Below are positions 1 through 10,489 of a stretch of DNA of 64,000 bases, one piece after another. Location: assembly GCA_958299035.1 (NCBI GenBank), contig CATQJL010000316.1, forward strand, positions 19,259,676-19,323,675. Direction: 5' to 3'. Under the pieces are notes generated by a model. The model ran no database searches. It was not told the origin of the DNA and saw only the letters and a list, made by a program, of their open reading frames with translations. Position numbers and translations under genes: made by a program. Source of the DNA: Cylicocyclus nassatus. Taxonomy: Eukaryota; Nematoda; Chromadorea; Rhabditida; Strongylidae. The stretch's first letter is position 1. Every line of letters begins with the position of its first letter.

Positions 1-273
1 AAATATGCCACTATTTCCAAATCAAACAACATCCTCCATTCATTCTTCCATTCATTTCTACATTCTGCGCCGACCGTGAGCGGTTGTTTTCAGGTTAGCT
101 CTCAGTTTTTCACAATATCAGTCAAATTTCAGTCTTTCCATCCTTTCCATCCTTGTTTTTCTTCTTATCTTTTGAACTTTCGCTCAAGTGCTTATTTGTT
201 GCTAGGTGTTCTTGATTTTTTGGCCCTGAGATCCGATTTTTGTTCTGCCTAATCTGCATATCGATCAATAACT

Positions 274-1109
274 TTGCTTCTGTCGTACATCCCGCCTTGT
301 TGCACTATTTCCATTGACATGCCTCCTAAAACTGCAATGCCTCCCAAATCTATAAGGTCGCGTAATACTCCAAAACCGGCTGATCCTACTCCTCAGCCAC
401 AACACGTCATGGATTCTAGTGCATCGCAGTTTCGCAATTCTAATGCGTCGCAACTTCTCGCCTCGCTTTCGCCTCAGAGCACCTCAAATGATTCTCATAC
501 CGAAACAATCGTCCAGTTGTTCAAAAAACTCTTAGACCTTGATACCCCTGAGGTGCGAGAAATCACAAATAAGATTCTCGTGAGGCTTGGAGAGTCTGGT
601 GAGACTGCGATCGAGGCAAGTGGTAGGTCTAGAAGCATTGTTATCGCGGGCCTCCCTGAATTTAGTGGGGACGGACGCACTGAACCACCTGCTTCAGTGC
701 GTCAAGAGGATACAGAAAAGAAAGTGCGTGAGTTGGACGTTCTTGATTTGGAGTGTCGGCCAGTTAAGATCTTTCGCATGGGCAGAAGAACGACTAATAT
801 GCTGCGTTTGGTAAAAGTAGAACTGCCATCGAGGAGTCATTGGTCCTCCGCTCTTTCCCACTGCTTAAAGATTCTCCTTGTCATAAAGGGGTCTATATCC
901 TGCGCAGCATGACGGCCCGGGAAAGAGAAAAGGAGCGTGAGTTGCGGGACCAGGCTAGGCAGCTGAATCAGAGTCGGAGCTTTGAAGAAAGATTTGTTGT
1001 CTACAAGGGTCAGCTGGTGTTTGCCTGTTCATGGGCTAGCAACAATCATTCTTCTTCTCAGTTTGCAATAGACTCACACCACGTTTCCTCTGCAATGCAG
1101 GGAAACTGA
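274..1109 (+). pseudogene. CR1 ORF1 (nucleic-acid-binding protein), frameshifted
   Basis: The first frame (274-912) has a Ser/Pro-rich N-terminus, then SRSIVIAGLPEF and CRPVKIFRMGR-like blocks and LRLVKVELPSR. The frame breaks near 860 and continues at 906-1109 with SMTAREREKERELR. The same order of blocks occurs in the minus-strand ORF1 at 7811-8479 (RARSVVFSGF, YRPVEIYRMG, RLVKVVLPSR, SMTPEERKRDYELR) and in the split ORF1 of copy 3. This places it in the ORF1 family of these CR1 elements, inferred to bind the LINE RNA. No zinc knuckle is obvious. Confidence 0.7.
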
Positions 1110-1119
1110 GTTGTGGGCA

Positions 1120-2030
1120 AGGAGATTCTTTGCGATGTATTCTTTTCAATGCTAGGTCTTTAGTAAACAAGCTACGACTGTTACACCATTTTTGACTACT
1201 AAACTCCCCGATATTCCTTTTATCACGTAATCGTGGTTATCTTCGAAAATATGATGCTGAAATAGTTTCTGATCTACCGTACATGGTTTTTCGGTCCGAT
1301 AGAGTATGTAAGAAGGAGGAGGAGTTTGCATATTGGTTAAATCAACGCTACTATGTGAGAGCATTACAATCGAGAGTAACTGCAGTTATGAAGTAAAGCT
1401 GGTTGATCTACACCAGCCCGGCACTCTCTCCAAAACCCGAGTCATATGTATCTACCGTCCTCCCAGCTCCACCTCTGATTCGGATGATATGCTTGTTGAC
1501 CTTCTCTTAGCTTCTACCCATTGTACTCAGAATATCATGATCGCTGGTGATTTCAATCTTCCTATGAGATGCTCTGGAGACTCACTACAACATGTTTATC
1601 CACAAGTTCAGAGATTTCTCGACTTCTTTCGTGACTTGGACCTTAAGCAATTCGTTGCAGTACCCACACGCGATGGTGCCATCTTGGATTGGGTGATATC
1701 AGGTACTAACTCAGTACACAAACTATCAGTCAAGGCACCGTTTGGCACATCCGATCACAGTACCATTGAATTTTTGTACAAATTCCAGAATCCCAGTTAT
1801 GAACTTATCCCATTTCCTATGTTCAACAAATTTGATTTTGAAGTAATGAAAAATGACCTTCAGACTCTTGATTGGGACGAGATCTTTGATCGGTACATTA
1901 GCCCCTCTGATGTATACTACAGATTCTGTCGTGTTATGTATAGTCTACTGGCTAAATATACTCCATTTGGTGTACACAGAATTGGCTATCTACGATACCC
2001 ACGTCACATACAGTCACTTCTGCTCTAGAA
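1120..2030 (+). pseudogene. CR1 ORF2, AP-like endonuclease domain
   Basis: The N-terminal endonuclease of ORF2 makes the target-primed nick. Readable pieces are a FNARSL-like start near 1140, a YMVFRSDR block near 1280, CIYRPPSS (about 1450), IMIAGDFNLP (about 1535) and GTSDHSTIEF (about 1745). These match the order NARSL, YRADR, YRPP, GDFN, GSSDH in copy 2. Stops and shifts around 1190-1400 show it is broken. The clearest open frame runs 1333-2028. Confidence 0.75.
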
Positions 2031-2206
2031 AGAAGGACTTTTTAGAACTGCTCAGTATAACGGCCCATCATACGGTAAGGTCTGCTCTGACGTGACATTC
2101 CACATCAAGAACTCGCTAATCACGAAAGACACCTGGCTTTGTCTAATCACTCGAAAAATCCCTTTTCTTATGCCCATCATATACAGCGCGCACAGTATCA
2201 CGGGGT

Positions 2207-4019
2207 TTGAAGGATACGTTGGGCAATACCTGTCTAACAAATCAGTCCAAGGCTTCAGCATTAGCTGAGTTTTTTGCGAATACGTTTTCCACAAGTACTC
2301 CTCACAGTAAAGGACTGGGTGCACCTCTGAATCATACCTGCTCAACACCCATAATCATGCCTTCTACTGTCGAAAACTTTCTCAAAACTCTAAAGCATTC
2401 TACATTTGAACCTTTTGACGGCATTCCCCAGATTGTCTTCAAACGTTGTGCAAGAGAACTTTCGTTCCCTCTTTCACATATCTTCAATATTAGTTTCATT
2501 TGTGGTGAAATTTCTGACATCTGGAAAGAAGCAATTGTCACTGCTGTTCCGAAAGTTTAAACCTCAATCTGTGACAGAGTTCAGACCTATAAGCATATAT
2601 CTAGTATCATGTAAAGTTCTTGAAAAAATTATCCGTGACAGACTTCTCTCTTGGCTGGAAAGGTTCAATCTCATACCCACTGAACAACATGGGTTTATCA
2701 GCGGTGCATCCACAGTAACCCAACTAATAGATTGTAGTCATGACTGGATCAAGGCATATCTTGATAACAAAGAAGTAGACGTTATATGTTTCGATTTGTC
2801 GAAAGCTTTCGATCATAAGTATAAGTCATGGTAAATTGTTGAACAAGATTGAGCATTATGGTGTTAGAGGACCCTTGCTTGAGTGGCTAAAATCGTATCT
2901 ACACTCTAGGTATATAACGGTTCGAGTGAGAAGAGATCATTCTGGACGTTTTCCTTGTATAAGTGGGCTTCCGCAGGGCGGGGCTCTTTCACCCTTGCTA
3001 TTCCCAGTCATACTGCTGAGTTACCCCAGATTCTAAAAACTCATCCTGACATACATGTACTCATGTATGCCGACGATATCAAACTTTACGGTATATACAA
3101 TAGGGATAATCAGAGAACAATCAAAGATGCTCTGCAGCGGGCCATCAATAACATGGTTGATTGGTGCACAAATTGGGACATTTCAGTAAATATAAACAAA
3201 AGCTCTGTATTCCATGTTGGTGCTACTGCAAGTGATGCACACTATGAGCATGCGGGAGTTTCTTTGGTGAATAAAACATCTATCAAAGACTTAGGTGTTG
3301 TATTCGATAGCACCCTGAAACCAGACTCGCAGATTTCAAATGTTACTTCTCGTGTCTCAATTCTGTACATCATCTTTCGTAATATTAGAGTAGCCGATTT
3401 AAAAATATTGCTGAGACTCTATAAAGCATTTGTCATCCCTACTGTAGAATATGCAAGTCAGGTATGGAGGTTCTTTCTAAAGAAGCATAAACAGGCCCTG
3501 GAGAACGTCCAGAAGGTTTTTACTCGCTTACTTTTCTACAGATGTCATCCCAGCCGTGGTTATCCACGATTGCTTCCAAGCTATGGTGAACGAATGAAAG
3601 TCCTAGGTCTCAAAAGCCTTTCACATCGTAGGATCCTGCATGATATAATACTTGCTTTCAGGATTTCTAGAGGCGAGACCAAGCTAAGACCTTCTAAATA
3701 CTGGGTGTTCAGGCCTAGTCGTGGAAGGACCACCGGGTTTTCTGTTCATTTACATCTAAATGGTGGGCGTAAACAATTCAACTCTTTATCAGAAAACAGT
3801 TTTTTCGCACGCACTTCAAAATATCTTCAGTGTTTACCTAAAGAAATCTTGTCTTCTTCAGATAGTCTCACTTTTAAACGAAGACTCAAGAAGTTAAATT
3901 TGACTGATTTTCTTCCAGAGGACTTTCTTGTCATCGCTCGTATAGTGCCGCCGTTTGCCTGCCGAACCTTTCCTACACCCACTGCTACGCGTGTAGCGGA
4001 CCACTCTAGTACTATGTAA
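2207..4019 (+). pseudogene. CR1 ORF2, reverse transcriptase and C-terminal region
   Basis: Overlapping frames at 2207-2560, 2406-2834, 2836-3036 and 2955-4019 give a reverse transcriptase. Visible motifs are FDGIPQIVFKRC, FRPISIYLVS, EQHGFISGAST, CFDLSKAFD, GLPQGGALSPLLF and the catalytic LMYADDIKLYG (about 3060). The C-terminal stretch includes SKYWVFRPSRGR, a block that also recurs in the fragments at 28720-28960 and 43600-43800. At least three frameshifts (near 2560, 2835 and 2960) rule out function, although YADD is intact. The stop at 4019 is probably the original ORF2 end. Confidence 0.85.
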
Positions 4020-4530
4020 TCGACCAACTCTGTCAATCTCTTCCTCATCGCGCAGAAGGTCTTCCAGTGATAGCTTCTCATGTACCATGTTTGTGATCGG
4101 TGGACCTTAAGTCACTCGCTGTTTCGATTTTTATTTCATCCACGCATGGTTCGGGTCCGGTTCACCCCCTTCCGCTGTTATTTGGGTATAGCTTGTCTGA
4201 CCTGACATCTTTTTGCATCACAATCTTTTATCTCGGAGTCTGCTCTCTCCCCCGAACTCAGTCGGGCAAATTTCTATTATTACATCTGTTCCCCGCATAT
4301 ACAAATGCTTAAGTTGAACAACCAAGAGCACTTTTGCTGCAAGCAGGGGCCATGGGACAGACTCCACCGAGTATCTGCACTGATATCCCACACAGTCTGC
4401 AGGCTTAACCCCTTTCCACTCACGGAGCTGGACTTGAGCTTTTGGGGATACCTTGTTATTTTCTTTTTACTGTTCATGCTCTATGTAATTCCGTTCCTTG
4501 TTTCAAATATGGCACGCCTTGTGCGTATTG

Positions 4531-4549
4531 AATAAATAAATAAATAAAA
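4531..4549 (+). repeat. (AAAT)n 3' tail of CR1 copy 1
   Basis: A short AATA/AAAT tandem array directly follows the 3' UTR phrase ATGGCACGCCTT..GCGTATTG, which recurs with its own short tail at 41230-41266. It marks the LINE 3' terminus. Confidence 0.8.
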
Positions 4550-4639
4550 GTCCGAATAAAATTTGATAGCTCCGCACTTTCATAAACTGACAGTATAGAA
4601 TTCTAAATACCAGTCTTGTTTAGTCGGTACCGACGGCAA

Positions 4640-5330
4640 TTTAGGTCGAAACACTGGATTATCAATTAGTTAAGGGAGACAGTTGTGAAAGCGCTTATTA
4701 ACGATGTCATTTCCAAACATGGCATCCCCAGCGAAATAGTTTCCGATCGCGGCTCTAACTACAACAGCAAAATTTTTACTCAACTGAATCACGTTTTCGG
4801 AATCGCTAATTCTTTCACAACCAGCTATAATCATAAAGCTAATGGCCAGGTTGATAGATTAGTAAAAGTCATTACCGATTCATTAATCGCATACTGCTCC
4901 GAAGCGCGCGACATATGGTGTGATTTTCTTCAACCCATTGTTTTGTATACAACACTAGCATTAATGACACTACAGGATATAGCCCATACTTCGTCGCTTA
5001 CGGACGTCACCTTATGTGGAATCATATCATCTATCACTTCCATTTCGCATTTCCTATGCTTCAAAGAGCTTCGCTGATCACTTCACAACAGCTTTACAAA
5101 CTACGTTCACAAACGTTGGAAACCAGATCGCAAACAAAACTGCATTATACAGAGCAGGGTATGATTTTCAGCATGAGTTTTTCTCGAAAGAAATTTCTGT
5201 TGGAGACCTTGTACTCTTACACGAAGAAAGGATATGCCTCAAATTTACCATTCCATGAAAAGTCCCTTTCTAGTGACAAAGATTAATCGTCCCAATATTA
5301 CCATTCAAAGTTTGATTGGAGGGGTGGTTC
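4640..5330 (+). pseudogene. LTR-retrotransposon integrase fragment (Ty3/gypsy-like)
   Basis: The frame 4685-4980 reads as the end of an integrase core: IVSDRGSNYNSKIF then SYNHKANGQVDRL. The Asp of SDRG (4745-4747) and the Asp of QVDR (4853-4855) are 35 residues apart, as in a DD35E core, but the last catalytic position is Asp where Glu is usual. The frame slips near 4950 to SINDTTGYSPYFVAYG, then continues at 5016-5258 to a GDLVLLHEE block and a PFLVTKINRP-like end near 5320. No LTRs, gag or RT are visible, so this is a scrap. It lies between two CR1 copies of opposite orientation. Confidence 0.75.
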
Positions 5331-6360
5331 CGGGCGATAAACGTCTATACAACAGTCGTGCAAAAAGCTGTTGAACCTTTTCAATTCTGCGAATATCCTT
5401 TTTACGAAAGGGGGACCAGACCTGAGAACAGTATTCTAAATGAGGAAGAACTAATGCTTTATAAAGCGGTATAAGTATCTTCGGAGAACTAGCATTAGTA
5501 TTGCGGAAAAGCAGAAAGAGTGAAGAATAAGCTTTTTTGACTAACATATTGATATGCTCAGTGAAGTTAAGATTTGTATCAATCACGACACCCAAATCTC
5601 TAACAGTATCACAACTCTTCAATATAGAGCCTTTGATGTGATACGAGGTAGTATTTCCACCTCCAAGATGAAGCACTGAGCATTTGTCAAAATTTAACGC
5701 TAATTCCCAGACCTCACACCAATTAATCAAATTATCAAGAGACCTTTGCTAGTCCATTTGAATCTCTGGAGCTACTTCCGGACCATAGACTGCAAAGATC
5801 TTTATGTCATCAGCATACATCCGGATGTTTACGCTAGCGGAAGTCTTCAAAGTAGAAGGTAGGTCAAGGGTGTAAATCAGGAAAAGCAAGGGGGCTAAGA
5901 CACCACCCTGTGGAACACCACTAGTGCAGAAGTACTTCTTGGAGTAACGATGACCAACTCTCACAGTCATATACCGATCATGCAAATAAGAGGTCAACCA
6001 CGAAAGAAGATTTCCTTTAATCCCTAATTTGTTCATTTTAGTTAGTAATTTAGCATGGCAGACCTTATCAAACGCTTTCGAGAGATCAACATAAACAATG
6101 TCAACCGATTTGCCCTCGTTGATTGCTAAGCTCCACTCGAACACACTATCAACCAGATTTGTTGTGGTGGAAGCTCCATTCAAAAAGCCATGTTGTTCAT
6201 CGGGGATCAAATCCGAAACCTTAAGCCATTCCAAAAGTTTTTCACGTATGATTCTTTCCATGATCTTAACAGGAGTGGGAAGCAAGCTAATTGGACGGAA
6301 CTTATCAATTCGACATGCTCCGTCAGTTTTTGGAATTGCTGTAACCAAAGCTTCTTCCAC
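5305..6360 (-). pseudogene. CR1 copy 2 ORF2 reverse transcriptase, broken and 3'-truncated
   Basis: Frames 6360-5749 and 5730-5305 continue the RT. Motifs are FRPISLLPTP, EQHGFLNGAST, YVDLSKAFDKV, SGVPQGGVLAPLLF and the intact catalytic MYADDIKIFAVY. A shift near 5740 leads into WELALNFDKCSVLHLG, then RRIEKVQQLFARLLYRR before homology ends near 5335. The normal C-terminal extension seen in copy 1 (SKYWVFRP block) is absent. Confidence 0.85.
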
Positions 6361-7808
6361 AAGTCAGGGACCTCCCCCCACAACATCGAAATGTTGAATA
6401 TATGTGCAAGCGGAGCCGCAAGCGACGAGGCGCATTTTAGGTATACTATCTGAGGGATGCCATCAAATGTTTCAGTTATGGAAGGTTTTAGTTTGATAAA
6501 CTGGTAGACATTTGCGGGATGAAAATGAACATTATTGCAAAAATGGCGAGGCAGCACTGCATCAGCGCTTATTCTGTTAGCATCACTATCACTGTCATTA
6601 ATAGCGACAGGAGAGTAAACGCTGGCAAAATAGGCACCAAGAGCATCTGCCTTATCTTTATCGCTAACATAAGAGGTACCAGAAGAATTTGTTGAAGTAG
6701 AGAAATGTTGGGAGGGCTTCATTTTATTCTTCAAATACGAAAAAAGATATTTAGACGACTTCCTTCTAGCAAGCATTCGTTCACGATATGACAAATATTT
6801 TTTTATGTGATAGTCTTTATTAGCACAAACTTTTTTATACAACGGGCAACTCAAAGGATTGGGCAGAGTATCAAAAAGACGTTGTTTTTGAGATGTTAAG
6901 GCACGAATGTGTGGTGGCAGGTCGATCTTATGAATACCAGAAACTTTGACCCTAATCGGAACAAATTTGCTAAAGGCTTCATAAACTGTTATGCAAAATC
7001 TTTTGTAGACTTCAGAACATGAGGTATAATTATTGAATAAAGAGAGCCAATCTACACTAAAGAAGTAAGAATCAAGAGAGGAATAGTCAACACTGAGAAA
7101 ATCAGGCAAGGGTAATGTGGAAGCAGAGGAATTCGAAAATTCGATCTCGAAGGTGACAATCCTATGATCCGAGGACCCAAGTGGCTGAAGTGTGCCCACA
7201 TGCGAGATGAGTGGAAAGGCCGAGAGCACAATGTCGAGAGTATTGCTATCATGAGTCGGTGAGGTCACATATTGCTTTAGTCCACAGTTGTTTACAAACT
7301 CCAGAAAAGGGCAAGAGGCAGCATTGAGGGATTTCTTGGCCATCCAATCAATTTGCAAATTGAAATCTCCGAGTATGATAGTTGGAATGTTCTCAGAAGC
7401 AAAATTGCTAAGAATCTCCAGTAATTCATCATCATCATTACTATTCGAATTAGGTGGGCGGTAAACCGTGATAAACTGCATTTGGCACCCTCGGTCAATG
7501 TCAAAAACTTTAATTCCGAGTAAATCAGCTTTGATTTCAACGTTCAAATCAACACATGTGGCGAGAAAATGGCTTTTAATAATGCAACAAACTCCACCAC
7601 CTTTGCGTCTACGTCGATCAGCTCGGTAGATCAAGTATGGTAAACCTCCAACAATTTCAGAATCCAAAAAAAGAGAATTGAGCCAGGTTTCATTGATAAA
7701 AATTAAATCGGGCTTGTGATGGCAGATGAAGCTTTGCAAGAGATGTATTTTGTTGCAGAGACTACGAGCATTAATTAGGCATCTTTTAGATAGAGGGAGA
7801 CCATGCAC
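6207..7808 (-). CDS. CR1 copy 2 ORF2 N-terminal part: endonuclease and start of RT (533 aa)
   Basis: The open frame carries a full AP-endonuclease-like domain: CLINARSLCNKIH at the start, FINETWLNS, YRADRRRRKGGGV, VYRPPNSNSN, TIILGDFNLQI, NTLDIVLSAF and GSSDHRIVTF. It then enters the RT thumb-proximal region (ETFDGIPQIVYLKC, HIFNISMLWG). The frame is lost at about 6330 by a shift and RT continues in the 5749-6360 frame. The enzyme would nick target DNA and prime reverse transcription. Confidence 0.85.
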   Translation of the reverse strand: MHGLPLSKRCLINARSLCNKIHLLQSFICHHKPDLIFINETWLNSLFLDSEIVGGLPYLIYRADRRRRKGGGVCCIIKSHFLATCVDLNVEIKADLLGIKVFDIDRGCQMQFITVYRPPNSNSNDDDELLEILSNFASENIPTIILGDFNLQIDWMAKKSLNAASCPFLEFVNNCGLKQYVTSPTHDSNTLDIVLSAFPLISHVGTLQPLGSSDHRIVTFEIEFSNSSASTLPLPDFLSVDYSSLDSYFFSVDWLSLFNNYTSCSEVYKRFCITVYEAFSKFVPIRVKVSGIHKIDLPPHIRALTSQKQRLFDTLPNPLSCPLYKKVCANKDYHIKKYLSYRERMLARRKSSKYLFSYLKNKMKPSQHFSTSTNSSGTSYVSDKDKADALGAYFASVYSPVAINDSDSDANRISADAVLPRHFCNNVHFHPANVYQFIKLKPSITETFDGIPQIVYLKCASSLAAPLAHIFNISMLWGEVPDLWKKLWLQQFQKLTEHVELISSVQLACFPLLLRSWKESYVKNFWNGLRFRI

Positions 7809-7810
7809 AC

Positions 7811-8479
7811 CTAAGCGTTTCCCTGAAAAGCGTGAGGAAGCGCGGAGATGTGTACCACTTCATCACGGTAGACTACCCACTCTTTTTTCAATTTACCCCT
7901 GTTGCGTTGACGAGCTTCGATTCTGAGCTCGTAATCCCTCTTACGCTCCTCTGGAGTCATACTTTTCCTAACGTACACGTTAGGAAAAGCAGAGCGACGC
8001 AACAGCCTGGAATTGGTCAAGGCTGTGCGCCAGTGGAACCTCGATGGCAGCACAACCTTGACCAGCCTTGGCCTAGCGGAGTTGAAGCTGCCCATACGAT
8101 AGATCTCTACCGGACGGTATTCGACCCTGAGCACCTCCAGGATATTGCACACCTTTTGCTCAAGATCATGTTGCCTCTCCTGGTAGCCGACATCCCCCTC
8201 AGCCTCGCTGAACCCGCTGAAGACCACACTCCGAGCCCTTTTCTCGGCGCTCGGATCAATAGTGATCACCCCCGACATTTTTTCACAAAGGAGGGCAAGC
8301 AACTTGTCAATCAATGGATCACTATTCCTCTCACGTATGCAATCGATCAAATTTTCAATCGACATTTCGCTGAAGTCAGACATGACCGTTTGACTACTAG
8401 CATCGGCATAATCCCTTTGGGAAGATGAAGATGGACTAGTAGACGAAGTCTTTTTAGAGGTACGCGTACTTCTGGTCAT
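7811..8479 (-). CDS. CR1 copy 2 ORF1 (intact frame, 222 aa)
   Basis: An open frame of 222 residues begins MTRSTRTSKK with a Ser/Thr-rich basic start, then FSEMSIENLIDC, RARSVVFSGF, YRPVEIYRMG, RLVKVVLPSRFHW and SMTPEERKRDYELR. It is the intact counterpart of the broken ORF1s of copies 1 and 3. It is inferred to be the RNA-binding ORF1 protein of this CR1 lineage. The stop lies only a few bases from the first ATG of ORF2 (7808), a tight spacing that suggests coupled translation. A 12-bp hairpin (TTTTCCTAACGT and its complement) lies in its coding sequence near 7966-7991. Confidence 0.75.
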   Translation of the reverse strand: MTRSTRTSKKTSSTSPSSSSQRDYADASSQTVMSDFSEMSIENLIDCIRERNSDPLIDKLLALLCEKMSGVITIDPSAEKRARSVVFSGFSEAEGDVGYQERQHDLEQKVCNILEVLRVEYRPVEIYRMGSFNSARPRLVKVVLPSRFHWRTALTNSRLLRRSAFPNVYVRKSMTPEERKRDYELRIEARQRNRGKLKKEWVVYRDEVVHISALPHAFQGNA

Positions 8480-8690
8480 GACTGATTCAACAAAAAGATT
8501 GAAAAATCAAACGATCACAAGAAAATGAGCAGAAATGCAGTGAGCAGCAACGTGTGCTACAAAATCACCAACAAGCAAATAAGAGAAACACCACAGAGGA
8601 TAAAAAGGAGAGGAAGGATTGAGAGGAATGATAGGCAGGATATATGATTAGATAGATAATCGACCTACCCCACGCGCGAAAGAGTCACAA

Positions 8691-9171
8691 AATCGATTGG
8701 CAACCACCACAAGTAGGAAGAAGATAAAATTAAACAAAACAAAAATGGCGGAATATGAGAGGGTGGTGCCAGAAACAACAGTGAGAAGAGAGGAAGGAGT
8801 GGAAGCGAAAATGGAAGCGAAAAATGAAGAAGAAACAAAACAAAATCAGAAAAAAACTACTGAGGAACGAGGGGCGCTGTGACCGCTAAAGGAAATCCGA
8901 CCGCTCAGCGCGCCGGCAGTGATAAGAATTTTGTCGATTTCTTGCAAAATTTGAGCTAGGGGGCTGGAATTTGGCAGAGGGGTGTAATCGAGCATGCTGA
9001 TCACCCCCACGGGGGTGATGACGAAAAGTAGCCTATGACACCCGCGGGGGTCCGAAGTGTATGTGTGCTAGTTTGGTCCCGATCGGTTCAGAAATGGAAT
9101 TTTCTATTTGGAACATACGTACACACATACAGACAGACATACAGACAGACATACAGACAAACAGACATTCA
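8691..9171. repeat. Repeat-like flank ending in an ACAGACAGACAT microsatellite
   Basis: There is no gene here. A purine-rich stretch (8697-8880) is followed by a small perfect palindrome around 9000-9020 (ATCACCCCC, its complement) and GC-rich direct motifs CCCCCGCGGGGG-like near 9045. At 9110-9166 a tandem array based on ACAGACAGACAT precedes the foldback element at 9186. Arrays of this sort often mark ends of dispersed invertebrate repeats, which is an inference. Confidence 0.5.
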
Positions 9172-9185
9172 GCTTTATATATAAG

Positions 9186-10489
9186 ACTCTAGAAATCGTC
9201 GTAATTTTCGTTCTTGCCATGAATCTGTCTGAAACTTTGCTGTATTGTACGCATGTCAACCTACCATGATCCCGCAGAACGGCTTCAAGTCTTGTTGAGT
9301 TAGAACGGAGAAAAAGGAGAAAATTCAAAAAAGCCCTCTGTGAAAGCTGAGAATTATAAAGCACTTTGTTTTTTTAATCACTATCGCATTTGACTCTCAA
9401 ATTTTTCTGTACAATTACATCCTAAATTGTGAAACATTTGAAACATACGGCCTGTCATCCTACTCAAATAGAAGCGATCACTGCATTTTTTGCTTTCAAA
9501 AACACCGAAAGTCAATCCGCTTCAACAAACAACTGGTTTGAAGAGTTTTCAAGCTCTTGTTCATTTGGAATGATAACCATGTAATCTACTGACCCTTCTT
9601 GATAGATGAGGTGAAGAGCGCTTTCGTAAACTCTGCGTAATCGCTGATTTCGAAGGAGAGACTCCAACCTCAACATAGGGCTGACGCACTTTTTCACCAC
9701 AAAACTCGACTTTCAAGCGACGGAAAATACTGTAATGTAGCCATTACGACAGCCATACAACAGTGAACTCGTGCGCATGACTGGGAAAAAATTCCGGGAT
9801 TGAGCACTCTGGCTCAGCCGCAGTTGATATCCACTGAATGTTGAGTGGTCAGTCTCATCATTAGGGAAGATCTGAAAGTTGTTGCGAAAGCTGCATCCCC
9901 ATGTAGGCAATGTAAGAAAAAAGTAAGCAAATTAAGTTCAGCACTTTGTGGACATTGCAAACTGAGTTTTGTGGTTTAGAAGCGTGACAAGCCTACGTTG
10001 AGGTTGGAGTCTGTCTGACAAAATTAGTGATTACGCAGAGTTTACGAAAGTGCTCTTCATCTCATCCAAAAGGGTCAGTAGATTCCATGGTTATCATTTA
10101 AAATGAACAAGAGTTTGAAAACTGTTCAAACCATTTGTTTGTTGAAGCAGATTGACTTTTGGTGCTTTTGAAAGCAGAAAATGCTGTGATCGTTTCTATT
10201 AGAGTAGGATGACAGGCCATAGGTGTTGCAAATGTTTCATATTTTGGGATGTAATTGTATAAAAAAAATTTGAGAGTCAACGAATGCGATAGTGATTGAA
10301 AAAACCAAGTTGCTTTATAATTCTCAGCTTTCAAAGAGGGCTTTTTTGAATTTTTTCGTTTTTCTCCGTTCAAACTCAACAAGACTGGAAGCCGTTTTGC
10401 GGGATCATGGTAGGTTGACATGCGCACAATACAGCAAAGTTTCAGGCAGATTCATTGACAAGAACGAAAATTACGACGATTTCTAGAGT
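9186..10489. mobile_element. Foldback element with about 530-bp inverted arms
   Basis: Left arm about 9186-9712 is the reverse complement of right arm about 9958-10489, with a loop of roughly 250 bp. The outer ends are ACTCTAGAAATCGTCG and CGACGATTTCTAGAGT. Arms are clearly similar but carry many substitutions and small indels, so the element is not recent. The 9-bp word GCTTTATAT lies just outside on the left (9172) and GCTTTATAA on the right (10491), a possible target duplication, though 1-6 bp of unexplained sequence separates it from the arms. No transposase frame is present. Confidence 0.75.

Larger units (their letters stand above)
1..4552 (+). mobile_element. CR1-like non-LTR retrotransposon (LINE) copy 1, degenerate
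   Basis: This LINE copy has an ORF1-like frame (274-1109), a broken endonuclease/reverse-transcriptase ORF2 (about 1120-4019), a 3' UTR and a terminal (AAAT)n tail at 4531-4549, the kind of short 3' repeat found on CR1-type LINEs. Bases 1-273 look like 5' UTR; the 5' end may lie outside the window. The same 3' UTR and tail recur at 41010-41266, which fixes the 3' boundary. Frameshifts and stops in both ORFs show it is dead. The clade is inferred from endonuclease and RT motifs; an exact family name would need a repeat-library search. Confidence 0.85.
5330..8690 (-). mobile_element. CR1-like LINE copy 2, 3'-truncated
   Basis: This minus-strand LINE has 5' UTR at about 8480-8690, ORF1 at 8479-7811, and ORF2 starting at 7808 and running to about 5330. 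Homology stops in the RT C-terminal region at the border with the integrase fragment, so the last part of ORF2 and the whole 3' UTR are missing. LINE insertions normally lose the 5' end, so 3' loss implies a later deletion or rearrangement. ORF1 and the first 533 codons of ORF2 are open, making this the best-preserved CR1 in the window. Confidence 0.85.
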
